DNA of 64,000 nt from Sphaerisporangium melleum (lineage in GTDB: Bacteria; Actinomycetota; Actinomycetes; Streptosporangiales; Streptosporangiaceae). The notes under the pieces were generated by a model. That model saw nothing but the letters and a program-made list of their open reading frames with translations. It made no database searches and was not told the origin of the DNA. The stretch lies in the NCBI RefSeq assembly GCF_014646695.1, contig NZ_BMNT01000029.1, positions 1 to 64,000 on the forward strand. The letters are read 5' to 3'. Position numbers and translations under genes: made by a program. Position 1 is the stretch's first letter, and every line of letters begins with the position of its first letter. Of the stretch, positions 36,641 to 44,896 are shown piece after piece.

Positions 36641-38028
36641 GGTGACCGGTGGTGCGCAGACGCTGAAGGACTTGGTGTACGAGTTCAAGACCAAGGGCCC
36701 GGCCTACCGCACCACGGTGCAGACCACGCTGCGCGCCTCCTACACCAACCACTACCGGCGCGGGTTGATCGCGTTGCTGGACACCTTGGAGTTCAAGAGC
36801 AACAACACCGCCTACCAGCCGGTGATCGAGGCGTTGGAGCTGGTCAAGCGGTATGCCAAGGCGGGCAGCACCACCTACTACCCGCGCGGCGAGCGGGTGC
36901 CTGAGCATCGCGGCACCGCCGGGGCCTGGGAGGACCTGGTGTTCAAGCGCGACAAGCGCGGCCGCCGGCGGGTGGTGCGGATGGTGTACGAGATCGTCAC
37001 CTTCCAGGCGCTGCGCGAGGCACTGCGGTGCAAGGAGATCTGGGTGGTCGGCGCGGGCTCCTTCCGCGACCCGGAGGAGGACCTGCCCGCCGATTTCGCC
37101 GCCCGTCGCGTGACCAACTACGCCGAGCTGCGCAAGCCGCTGGACCCGGCGGTGTTCATCGCCGAGTTGAAAGCCGAGATGCGCGCCGAGCTGGAGGCGC
37201 TGGACACCGCGCTGCCCACGCTGGACTGGGTGGAGATCAAGGACCGCAGGTCCGGTGCGATCAAGCTGACGAAGATCGGCCCGGCGGAGGAGCCGCGGAA
37301 CCTACGCAAGATCAAGAACGAGGTGGGACGCCGCTGGGGTTCGGTGCCGCTGATCGACATGCTCAAGGAGGCGGTGCTGCGCACCGGCTGCCTGAACGCA
37401 GTCACCTCGGTGGCGGGCACCTCTAGCCTGGCGCCGGAGGTGTTGGCCGAGCGGCTGATGCTGGCGATCTTCGGGTACGGCACCAACACCGGGATCCGGG
37501 CGGTCGCCGCCGGCGGGCACGCCCACAGCGAGGACGACATCCGCTATGTGCGGCGTCGCTACCTGACCCCGCAGGTCGCCGCGGACATCGCGATCGCCAT
37601 CGCGAACGCGACCTTCACCGCCCGCGACACCGCGCTGTGTTTTCGTCGCCCGCTACCTGCGCCTGCGCGAACTCCAGCGCGAGATCCAGGAAGGGCTGAA
37701 CGTGGTGGAGGCCTCCAACGGCGCCAACTCGGTCATCCTCTACGGGAAGGGCGGCGACATCGCCACCAACCGGCGCGAGGAACTGGAGATGACCGTGCTG
37801 TGCCTGCGCATCCTGCAGGCCGCTCTCGTCTACATCAACACCCTGATGCTGCAAGACGTCCTGGCCGACCCCGAGTGGGTCAAGCTGCTCAAGCCCGCCG
37901 ACCGGCGCGGCCTGACGCCCTTGTTCTGGCAGCACGTCCAGCCCTACGGTGAGGTGCGGCTGGATGTGGCCAAGCGCCTGCCGCTCGGCGGGCAGGAGCA
38001 GACCGGGCGGGCGCCTGCCTCCCAGTAA
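36641..38028 (+). pseudogene. Tn3-family transposase with internal deletion
   Basis: The left part (GGAQTLKDLVYEFKTKGPAY to AIANATFTARDTAL, about 330 codons) is the middle of a Tn3-family transposase, including LRKIKNEVGRRWGSVPLIDM and MLAIFGYGTNTGIRAVA. At about 37640 the frame shifts and the sequence jumps to the C-terminal end: VFVARYLRLRELQREIQEGL, NVVEASNGANSVILYGKGGD, LKPADRRGLTPLFWQHVQPYG. The block of roughly 200-250 residues that normally lies between, holding the two catalytic Asp residues (WDQN and DSHGQSE motifs), is gone; only the catalytic Glu of NVVE remains. The N-terminal DUF4158 region is also missing. It cannot transpose. Confidence 0.85.
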
Positions 38029-38086
38029 CGCCGAGATCGACAGAAGACGGCCCGTCCCGGGCCGGGCGGATGCCAGCATCGACACC

Positions 38087-38266
38087 ATGAACTGGTGGCG
38101 ACGCAAGCCCTCCCGGCCCACCGACAGCGACCCCGACCTCGCCGACATCCGCCGCGACCTGGTGTGGAAGTTCGGCGAGGACATCGCTTACGCGATCTGG
38201 CTGACCGGCAAGGATCAGACGCCGGCCGCACCCCGACCTGGGACACGCTGGTTTCGTCCGCGTTGA
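38087..38266 (+). CDS. Small hypothetical protein beside the Tn3 remnant
   Basis: 59 residues: MNWWRRKPSRPTDSDPDLAD, IRRDLVWKFGEDIAYAIWLT, then a Pro/Arg tail. The helix DLVWKFGEDIAYAIWLTGK looks folded and conserved, but I do not recognise the family. No strong ribosome site is present. It lies 58 bp after the transposase end and may be cargo or a truncated neighbour. Confidence 0.45.
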   Translation: MNWWRRKPSRPTDSDPDLADIRRDLVWKFGEDIAYAIWLTGKDQTPAAPRPGTRWFRPR

Positions 38267-38317
38267 TGTCAGTGGCGGTGACGCGAACTCGCGACCTCAA
38301 TGTGGGAGCCCGGCCTT

Positions 38318-38336
38318 CCCGGGGCTGTGCCCCGGG
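38318..38336 (-). terminator. Hairpin downstream of the beta/gamma-crystallin-like gene
   Basis: CCCGGGGC and GCCCCGGG pair over 8 bp around TGT, 58 bp past the stop at 38394, flanked by GGCC/GGCC that extend the stem. Confidence 0.55.
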
Positions 38337-38393
38337 GCCTTGCCGGCCGGAGCGGCGATCGGGCAGGACCGCCGCCCCGATATCGCTGGCAGT

Positions 38394-38765
38394 TCAGACG
38401 ATCCTGATCCCTTGGATGCGGACCCCACCGGGATGGTTCGGCCAGGTGAACACGGTCCACTTCGGGATCGGCTGAGCCGGCTGCCACCTTCCGTCCCCGT
38501 ACCACTGGACGCGGTTGTTACCGGTTGAGATCCGGGTGACCCACCAGACATCCTGGACGTACATATCCGTTCCGCCGTTGGCGTAGCAGTAGTCGGCTGA
38601 CGAGCCGCCGGTTGCGTGGATTGTGGCGCGCACGAGGTCGGTCCGGTCGCCGCACGGGACCTCATTGATCGCGTACGCCGCCGTCGGGAGGGCGACGGCG
38701 AGTGAGGCCGTCACCGCGACGGACGCCAGAGTGGCCAGGGCCGCGCGTTTGGTGATGCGTTTCAT
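38394..38765 (-). CDS. Small secreted beta/gamma-crystallin-like protein
   Basis: 123 residues from ATG 38765 (AAGGAG 7 bases upstream). A signal peptide (KRITKRAALATLASVAVTA ... PTAAYA) leaves a mature chain INEVPCGDRTDLVRATIHAT, YCYANGGTDMYVQDVWWVTR, ISTGNNRVQWYGDG, PNHPGGVRIQGIRIV. Two cysteines and the YCYANGG ... STGNN pattern match actinomycete beta/gamma-crystallin proteins related to Streptomyces metalloproteinase inhibitor and killer-toxin-like proteins. A role in protease inhibition or antagonism is possible but not shown. Confidence 0.75.
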   Translation of the reverse strand: MKRITKRAALATLASVAVTASLAVALPTAAYAINEVPCGDRTDLVRATIHATGGSSADYCYANGGTDMYVQDVWWVTRISTGNNRVQWYGDGRWQPAQPIPKWTVFTWPNHPGGVRIQGIRIV

Positions 38766-38928
38766 GGACTTCTCCTTTGCAGTGAGATTCATGCGGTGGA
38801 ACTGGAGCCGGACTATCCGCAGGCGTGACCAGGAGATCTCTGGCCGCCTGCCGGGGTGGCTGTCTCGCTTCCGATGCGAACATCACGGCTCACGACCGGC
38901 TGCGATGCCACAGGGCGTCAGATCTGCC

Positions 38929-39627
38929 TCAGACGGGCTGGCCAACCGGCCGGATGGTCAGGGTGTTGAGGTCGACGTCGGCCGGCTGGTCGAGGGCGAA
39001 GCAGATGGCCTTGGCGACGGGCTCGGGGGACAGGGCGAAGGGCGGGACGCCGCCTTGCCAGAAGGCGGTGTCGGTCATGCCGGGGTTGACGAGGGTGACG
39101 CCGATGCCGCGGCTGGTGGCGTACATGCGCAGGTTCTCGGCCATGCCGGTGATGGCCCATTTGGTGGCGGAGTAGAGGTTGGCGGGGCTGTTCTTCAGGC
39201 CGGCGACGCTGCCGATGAGCACCAGCCGTCCGCCCGTGGTCTCGAGGTGGGGGAGGGCGGCGTGGGCCAGCAGGGCGGGGCCGAGGACGTTGGTGAGGAC
39301 CATGGGCGCCCACAGGTCCGGGTCGCCGTCGGCGATGGTGCGCGGATGGTCGGCGGGGATGAAGCCGGCGTTGGCCACTGCGGCGTGCAGGGCGCCGAAG
39401 TGTGCCACGGTGCGGGTCACGGCGGCGTGGGTGGCCGGCCAGTCGGCGGCGTCGGCGATGATGCCGAGCAGGCGGTCGGGGTGGCCGGTCTCGTTGAGGA
39501 AGGACTTGAGTTTGGTCTCGTCGCGGCCGGTGACGGCCACGCGGTGGCCGCGGTCGAGGAGCAGTCGTGCGGTGTGGGCGCCGATGCCGCTGGTCGCGCC
39601 GGTGATCAGTACGGCCTTGCCGGTCAT
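38929..39627 (-). CDS. SDR-family oxidoreductase
   Basis: 232 residues. The Rossmann start is AVLITGATSGIGAHTARLLL (TGxxxGxG), followed by VANAGF, the catalytic Ser in IGSVAGL and YSATK as YxxxK. It is a classical short-chain dehydrogenase/reductase using NAD(P)H; the substrate is unknown. ATG 39627 has GGGAG 8 bases upstream and is better placed than ATG 39633. It is divergent from an XRE regulator, its likely controller. Confidence 0.9.
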   Translation of the reverse strand: MTGKAVLITGATSGIGAHTARLLLDRGHRVAVTGRDETKLKSFLNETGHPDRLLGIIADAADWPATHAAVTRTVAHFGALHAAVANAGFIPADHPRTIADGDPDLWAPMVLTNVLGPALLAHAALPHLETTGGRLVLIGSVAGLKNSPANLYSATKWAITGMAENLRMYATSRGIGVTLVNPGMTDTAFWQGGVPPFALSPEPVAKAICFALDQPADVDLNTLTIRPVGQPV

Positions 39628-39875
39628 GGTCATACTCCCGGGTGCTGGAGGTCCTGGTGGTGCATCACAGGAGGGCGTCGACGGTGGTGGGCGGCCCGAT
39701 CACCACGACAAAAGCTGGTCGGACAGGGTCCATCTCCGTGTCGCAGGTCGCGTTCGATTCGCTGATCCCAGGAAACCCGCCTGGCCGGGCGCGAGGCAGA
39801 GCGCGTTTATAGGGGGGATAAGCTCAGCCCCCTTACCGTCGGCGCCTGCGCGAACCCTGCGGTTACCGTGGGGGT

Positions 39876-40775
39876 ATGGACGACCGGGCCGACAACCGCG
39901 ACCAGATCCGGGATTTCCTCGCCATCCGGCGCGCGAAGCTCACTCCGGAGCAGGTCGGGCTGCCCACCGGCGGTCGGCGCCGGGTCCCCGGGCTGCGCCG
40001 CGAGGAGGTCGCGGTGCTGGCCGGTGTGAGTACCGAGTGGTACACCCGGCTGGAGAAGGGCCACATCAGCGGCGTATCGGAAGAGGTGCTCGACGCGGTC
40101 GCCCAGGCCCTTCGCCTGGACCAGGACGAACGCACCTACTTGTTCGACCTGGCCCAGGCCGCCCGGCCCGCCCGCCGCGCACCTTCGCGCTGCAAGGACG
40201 TCCAGGTCCCGCCGCGCGTCCAGTGGCTGCTGGACTCCATGACGATGTCGGCGGCGTTCGCACGCAACGGCCGCCAGGACATCGTCGCCCACAATGCGCT
40301 GGCTCGGGCCCTGCTCGCGCCGGTCTTCGACGGCCCTGCCAGCACACGGCACGGCCGCGCCAACCTCGCACGCTACGTCTTCCTCGACCCGGGCTCCCAG
40401 CGGTTCTTCGTCGACTGGGACGCGGCCACCGCCGTCAGCGCCGCGCTGCTGCGCGCCGAGGCCGGACGCGAGCCCCACGACCGGGCGCTACGCGACCTCG
40501 TCGGCGAGCTGTCCACGCTCAGCACCGCGTTCCGCGGCCAGTGGGCCGCCCACGACGTGCGCATCCGCCACGCCGGCGGCAAGCGGCTGCGGCACCCGCA
40601 GGTCGGCGACCTGGAGCTGACCTACCAGTCCCTTGACCTGCCCATCTCCAGCCGAACAGTGTACGACCTCACCATTTACACCGCGGAACCGGGCAGCGCC
40701 TCCGAAGAGCGGCTCAAGCTCCTGACCAGCCTGGCAGCCACCCAGCCGGCACACCCCACCAGCCAGCCGCGTTGA
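39876..40775 (+). CDS. XRE-family regulator with MmyB-like ligand-binding domain
   Basis: 299 residues. The N-terminal HTH (RDFLAIRRAKLTPEQVGLP, VPGLRREEVAVLAGVSTEWY, TRLEKGHISGVSEEVLDAV) is the PGLRREEVA type. The C-terminal part (from about 105) is the MLTR/MmyB sensor domain, which binds fatty-acid-like ligands in relatives. These genes are very often divergent from an SDR, as here (242 bp gap). ATG 39876 follows GGGGGT. Confidence 0.9.
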   Translation: MDDRADNRDQIRDFLAIRRAKLTPEQVGLPTGGRRRVPGLRREEVAVLAGVSTEWYTRLEKGHISGVSEEVLDAVAQALRLDQDERTYLFDLAQAARPARRAPSRCKDVQVPPRVQWLLDSMTMSAAFARNGRQDIVAHNALARALLAPVFDGPASTRHGRANLARYVFLDPGSQRFFVDWDAATAVSAALLRAEAGREPHDRALRDLVGELSTLSTAFRGQWAAHDVRIRHAGGKRLRHPQVGDLELTYQSLDLPISSRTVYDLTIYTAEPGSASEERLKLLTSLAATQPAHPTSQPR

Positions 40776-41291
40776 AGCGCGCCGACTTGCTCACGGCCTG
40801 CAGCTCGGGCACCTATAGCTACGGCGAGCCGCTGCGCTGACCGGGCCCCGCGGACAGGCATTGAACGAACATCACCACGACCTGAACACGCGTTCACCCC
40901 AGCATGCCAGCATGCCAGCCAACGTGCCTTTACGTGCCTGGCAAGATCACATCTCCCTGCCCTGCGAAAAGATGCGAACAACCCCAGATAGCCACGGCGA
41001 CGCCTGTCATCATCGAGGTCCAGGTGTGCTTCGAGAAACGATCTCCCAGGGGGCGGCACGACGAGAGCGTGATCCCCGCCGTGCCAAGCCGATGGCGAGC
41101 GGGGGCGCAATCGACCGACTACGCCCCCTCACTCGATCCAATCAGAACCCAGCGCCCGACCTGCCGAAACCGGGCGCCGATCCAATCAGATCCGATCTTC
41201 ACTTCCGCCCCTCCTTTTCGCCCCCTAAAGTGGCCATCAGAGCCCGCCGGACACCTCCCGGGCCACCTGCGGGGAAGGAACCTGATCGGGC
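40776..41291. other. Gene-free stretch in the accessory region
   Basis: About 516 bp with locally lower GC. Frames are short and not protein-like. Small direct repeats (CATGCCAGCATGCCAG near 40905) were seen. It ends in the ribosome site of the recombinase fragment (GGGGAAGGAACC). Confidence 0.4.
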
Positions 41292-41690
41292 ATGGCCGAC
41301 CGCGTCTACCTGCGGCACTCCACCGACAAGCAGACCGACGCCCGCCAGCGGCACGCCCTGGCCGCGCTGATCGCCTCCGGCACCCCCGTCTACGACGACC
41401 CCGCCACCTCCAGCCGCCAGCTCTCCCTGGACCGGGTGGGGTTCACCAAGCTGCTGCACGAGGCCGCAGTCGGCGACACCATCCGCCAGGCGCTCATCTG
41501 GGGGCGGATCATCCGCCGTGGCAAGGGCTACTCCATCCGCCTCACCATGCCGCTCGAACTCCACCACGCCGCGCTGCAACAGAGCGCAGCCCTCGCCGCC
41601 GAGGGCGCCGGGCCGGCCGAACGCAAGGCCTACCGGGTGTACGCCACCCGCATCACAGCTGCTCAACAGCAGAGGACGCCCGGCAACTAA
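41292..41690 (+). CDS. Serine-recombinase N-terminal fragment with unrelated tail
   Basis: 132 residues. The first 65 read as a resolvase N-terminus: ADRVYLRHSTDKQTDARQRH (nucleophile Ser, usually RVST), YDDPATSSRQLSLDRVGF and TKLLHEAAVGDT. The expected continuation is absent. It is replaced by IRQALIWGRIIRRGKGYSIR and LTMPLELHHAALQQSAAL, which looks like the C-terminal end of another protein. The chimera lacks the catalytic Arg pair region and the DNA-binding HTH, so it should be inactive. It may be the partner resolvase of the Tn3 remnant, damaged by the same rearrangements. Confidence 0.55.
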   Translation: MADRVYLRHSTDKQTDARQRHALAALIASGTPVYDDPATSSRQLSLDRVGFTKLLHEAAVGDTIRQALIWGRIIRRGKGYSIRLTMPLELHHAALQQSAALAAEGAGPAERKAYRVYATRITAAQQQRTPGN

Positions 41691-41806
41691 CCACGCCGCT
41701 TCGCCGGGCTCACCAGCCCCTGGCCGTACTGATCCGCTACCTCGGGCTCGTTTGGGGCTCATGACACGGTTCTTAGCGGCACCCCATCTTGGGGCAGAAT
41801 GGGGCC

Positions 41807-42382
41807 ATGCTGGAGACCGGACGACTCCTCCTGCGGCGCTGGACCCCGGCGGATCTCGCCCCCTTCGCCGAGTTGAACGCCGACCCCGGGGTGATGGAGC
41901 ACTTCCCCGCCCTGCTGACTCGGGAGCAGAGCGACGCCTTGGCCGAGCGGTGCGTCGCCGGCCTCGAGCGGTACGGCTTCGGGCTGTGGGCGGTTGAGGT
42001 GAAGGCGAGCGGCGAGTTCATCGGCTTCACCGGCCTGGCGGTGCCGAACTTCGAGGCCCACTTCACCCCGGCGGTGGAGGTCGGCTGGCGGCTGCGCCGC
42101 TTGGCCTGGGGCCACGGCTACGCGACCGAGGCGGCGACGGCGAGTCTGGACCACGCCTTCGGGCCGGCGGGGCTGGGCGAGGTCGTCTCGCTGACCGCGA
42201 CGACCAACCTGCGGTCGGCGGCGGTGATGCGGCGCCTGGGCATGACCCGCGACCCGGCCGACGACTTCGACCACCCGGTGCTGCCCGAGGGCAGCCCGCT
42301 GCGCCGGCACGTGCTGTATCGCCTGGACGCCGCCACCTGGCGCGCCCGCCGCCATACGGCGATTGCGGACCGGCCGCAATGA
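41807..42382 (+). CDS. GNAT-family N-acetyltransferase (RimJ/RimL-like)
   Basis: 191 residues. ETGRLLLRRWTPADLAPFAE is the usual start of Acetyltransf_3 proteins. The acetyl-CoA loop is VGWRLRRLAWGHGYATEAAT (R/Q-x-x-G-x-G/A), and NLRSAAVMRRLGMTRDPADD ends the fold. It acetylates an amine, possibly a protein N-terminus or a small molecule. ATG 41807 is used; no Shine-Dalgarno is visible and a CAGAAT -10-like hexamer lies 9 bp upstream, so the message may be leaderless. Confidence 0.85.
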   Translation: MLETGRLLLRRWTPADLAPFAELNADPGVMEHFPALLTREQSDALAERCVAGLERYGFGLWAVEVKASGEFIGFTGLAVPNFEAHFTPAVEVGWRLRRLAWGHGYATEAATASLDHAFGPAGLGEVVSLTATTNLRSAAVMRRLGMTRDPADDFDHPVLPEGSPLRRHVLYRLDAATWRARRHTAIADRPQ

Positions 42383-42451
42383 CTCCGGAGAGAAGCCGGA
42401 AAGTCACGTGAAGTAGCGGACGCCTCGGAGATCTTGCGGCACGCTTGACCC

Positions 42452-42661
42452 ATGGCTTACATCGAGGAACGCGTCACCACCGTCGAGGGCGGCATCACTG
42501 AGATCAGAGGCGACATCGCAGTGATCAAGAACACCCAGGCCGGGATGCAGCTGAAGCTCAACCGCGTCGCCGATGACGTCGCCGAGTTGAAGGCCGGTCA
42601 GATCGAGATCCGCGACCTGCTGGCCCGCGTCGTGGCCCGCCTGGAGGGCGTACGGGCGTAG
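42452..42661 (+). CDS. Small coiled-coil protein
   Basis: 69 residues, entirely helical with heptads: TTVEGGITEIRGDIAVIKNT, MQLKLNRVADDVAELKAGQI, EIRDLLARVVARLEGV. It lacks Cys and any signal. Such short coiled-coil genes recur in actinomycete accessory regions. I cannot name a function. Codon use is normal. Confidence 0.6.
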   Translation: MAYIEERVTTVEGGITEIRGDIAVIKNTQAGMQLKLNRVADDVAELKAGQIEIRDLLARVVARLEGVRA

Positions 42662-42702
42662 GCGGCCCCGCGCGTCCCATCGTGCACCGCCGGCGCCGCC
42701 GG

Positions 42703-43689
42703 TCAGGGGGAGCCGGGGCGTAGCGGGCGGGCATCGGGCATGCGCAGCCGGTCGACGGCCTCGCGGCGGCGGGCTTCGGGCCGGCGGTCGTAGCGTGCGG
42801 TGGTGACCGGTGAGGCGTGACCGACCAGCGCCTGGGTGGTGGCGAGATCGACCCCGGCGTCCAGCAGTTCCCCGATGAAGGTGCGCCGGAAGTCGTGCGG
42901 AGTGCGCCGGGCGGCGCCGGCCGCGGCCAGGCGGCGGGAGACGATGTCGGCGATGGCCTGCCCGGTCATCGGGGCGGGGCGTCCGCCGGGGGCGCGCAGC
43001 CGCCCGGCCTTGTTGATCGGGCAGAACAGCGCTCCGGGCTCGTGGCCGCGCACGGTGAGCCATGCCTCGGCGCGTGCGACGGCCTCGCTGGTGAGATAGA
43101 CCAGGCGTTCCTTGTCGCGCTTGCCGCGCACCCGTAGCGAGCGGGCGGCGCTGTCGTAGTCGGCCAGGGCGAGCCCGGCGACCTCGGCGCGCCGGCAGCC
43201 GGTGGAGTACAGGACGGCCAGCAGCGCTCCGTCGCGGGCTCCGGCGGGGGAGGGGTCGCCGTCGCAGGCGGCCAGCGCGGCGCCGGCCACCTCGGGGGGG
43301 ACGTGCTGGCCGGCGGGCAGCCGGGTGTGCGCCATGGTGGGCAGGTCGGCGGCGCGGTGGTAGTCCTCGGCGCTCATCTGCCCGAGCCGCCAGGCCTCGC
43401 GGAGCACCCGCCGCAGCGCGACCAGATGCTTGTTGAGGTAGGCGGGCGACCATCCCTGCTCGGCGAGGATGGCCCGGATGCGCACGGTGTGCTCGTAGCG
43501 CAGCAGGTGCCAGGGCTGGCCCGCGCCGGTGGCGGCGGGGTCGCCGGTGATGACGCGGGCGACCCTGTCGAGGCAGCCGCGCATGGTGCGCCGCGACTCG
43601 GCGCTGGTGAGGGCGCCGAGGTAGACCACGTAGGGATCGCCCGCGGGTGTGACGGCGGCGGGGCCGCCCGGTACGGCGGGTACGTCCAC
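42703..43689 (-). CDS. Tyrosine recombinase (XerC/integrase family)
   Basis: 328 residues with a SAM-like core-binding N-terminal domain (LTSAESRRTMRGCLDRVARV). The catalytic set is complete: Arg in YSTGCRRAEVAGL, Lys in GKRDKER, HDFRRTF (His-x-x-Arg), HASPVTTARYDRR (His and nucleophile Tyr). It cuts and joins DNA at specific sites and may move an element or resolve dimers. It is probably active. The start at 43689 lies 29 bp from the end of the MarR gene. No att repeats were recognised nearby. Confidence 0.9.
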   Translation of the reverse strand: MDVPAVPGGPAAVTPAGDPYVVYLGALTSAESRRTMRGCLDRVARVITGDPAATGAGQPWHLLRYEHTVRIRAILAEQGWSPAYLNKHLVALRRVLREAWRLGQMSAEDYHRAADLPTMAHTRLPAGQHVPPEVAGAALAACDGDPSPAGARDGALLAVLYSTGCRRAEVAGLALADYDSAARSLRVRGKRDKERLVYLTSEAVARAEAWLTVRGHEPGALFCPINKAGRLRAPGGRPAPMTGQAIADIVSRRLAAAGAARRTPHDFRRTFIGELLDAGVDLATTQALVGHASPVTTARYDRRPEARRREAVDRLRMPDARPLRPGSP

Positions 43690-43715
43690 GCGCCGATCTT
43701 AGCGGTCGATTAAGA

Positions 43716-43731
43716 ATCTACAATGTAAAGG
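43716..43731. promoter_or_regulatory. Second copy of ATCTACAATGTAAAGG
   Basis: Identical over 16 nt to 22519-22534. Here it includes the last codons and stop of the MarR gene (minus strand CCTTTACATTGTAGAT) and lies 27 bp upstream of the recombinase start, so it may be the recombinase promoter or operator. Confidence 0.4.
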
Positions 43732-44281
43732 GCGTGGCCGGTTCGTTCAACACCTCCGCCAGATCGGACAACCGTCGCCCACGTGCCACCAGCCCGGCCA
43801 CCAGCGCCAAGTCGTCGCATCTGCCGCCGGCGCGCGGTGCCCACGCCTCGCGCAGTTCGCGCAGAGCCGGCTCCAGTACGGCGCGCACGGCGGCGGGATG
43901 CGGGTGGACGACCGGCCTGCCCCGCCCGGGGCGGCCGCGCGGGGGGTGCCACGGCGTCGCGTCGCCCGGCCCGCCGGCCGGTGGGAACGGGTCGCCGGAG
44001 TCGGTGCCGAGCCGCACCTGGCCGTCGCACTCCAGGCGGGCGACCACCCGGGCGGCCTCCGGCTCGGGCAGACCGGCCAGCGCGGCCAGTCGCCGGAGCG
44101 TCAGCGGTCCCTGGTGCCGCAGCAGGACCAGGCAGCGGAAGCGTGGCGCGTCCAGGCCCGAGCGGGCCGCGAGGGCGTGCACCAGATGGTCGGCCTGGGC
44201 GAGCAGGCGGTCGGTCTCGCGTCCGACCGCCTCCAGGACGTCGACGCGGTCGGTGCGCTGGGCGCGGTCGTCGTGGGACAT
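43718..44281 (-). CDS. MarR-family regulator
   Basis: 187 residues. The wHTH is LDAPRFRCLVLLRHQGPLTL, RRLAALAGLPEPEAARVVAR and LECDGQVRLGT. The beta-wing is enlarged by a Pro/Gly insertion (about residues 95-125) before VVHPHPAAVRAVLEPALREL. It is the last gene of the minus-strand run and may be part of the PKS locus. MarR proteins often respond to phenolic ligands, which would suit an aromatic polyketide. The start ATG is 44281. Confidence 0.75.
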   Translation of the reverse strand: MSHDDRAQRTDRVDVLEAVGRETDRLLAQADHLVHALAARSGLDAPRFRCLVLLRHQGPLTLRRLAALAGLPEPEAARVVARLECDGQVRLGTDSGDPFPPAGGPGDATPWHPPRGRPGRGRPVVHPHPAAVRAVLEPALRELREAWAPRAGGRCDDLALVAGLVARGRRLSDLAEVLNEPATPFTL

Positions 44282-44408
44282 GGCGTGCTCGCTTCCGTTC
44301 GCGGCGGCGGGTCCGGGGCGGCGCCGGGTCGCCGGGGCGGACGGGGCGCTCCCGGCCTGGGGCGGCCGGCGGGGGGCCGGGTGGCCGGCCCGCCCGCCGT
44401 GGCCGGCC

Positions 44409-44789
44409 TCACAGCGGCGCGGCTTGCGTCTGGCCGGAGGACTGGGTGACGCAGCGCATCACGGCGTTGCGGAAGAAGGCGGCGAAGCCGTCGGGGGTCG
44501 CGGTGTCGCGCGGGTCGGCGAGGAAGGGCACGATGCCCTTCTCGATGGTGTGGACGTGCGGCTGGGCGGCCAGGTGGCGGGCGATGCCCGCGAAGTCGCC
44601 CTCGTAGTGGATCACCCGGACCAGTACGTCGTCCTTGACGAAGACGGCGGTTCCGATCAGCCGTCCGGTCTCTGTGCCGTGTTCGTCGGTGATGATGGGG
44701 GACTCCAGCGGTGGGGAGTCGGCGAATACCTTGGTCAGCTCGTCCTCATGTCCGGGTTTGACGCGGAATGTGATGGCGGCGTAGGGCAT
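44409..44789 (-). CDS. SchA/CurD-like domain protein
   Basis: 126 residues. AAITFRVKPGHEDELTKVFA, IGTAVFVKDDVLVRVIHYEG and RHLAAQPHVHTIEKGIVPFL match the SchA/CurD domain found in spore-pigment clusters (sch, cur, whiE). Its role is unclear; a ferredoxin-like dimeric fold and cofactor-free oxygenase or cyclase activity are proposed. GGAGG lies 7 bases before ATG 44789. It is the last biosynthetic gene of the PKS operon. Confidence 0.85.
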   Translation of the reverse strand: MPYAAITFRVKPGHEDELTKVFADSPPLESPIITDEHGTETGRLIGTAVFVKDDVLVRVIHYEGDFAGIARHLAAQPHVHTIEKGIVPFLADPRDTATPDGFAAFFRNAVMRCVTQSSGQTQAAPL

Positions 44790-44896
44790 CGGATACCTCC
44801 GTGGTGGGGCTGATGGGTGTGGCGGTGCCGGTCGGCACCGGGTGCGGGGCCGGTCCCGGGCCGGTGTGGTGCCGTGGCCCGGGACCGGCGGGTGGG

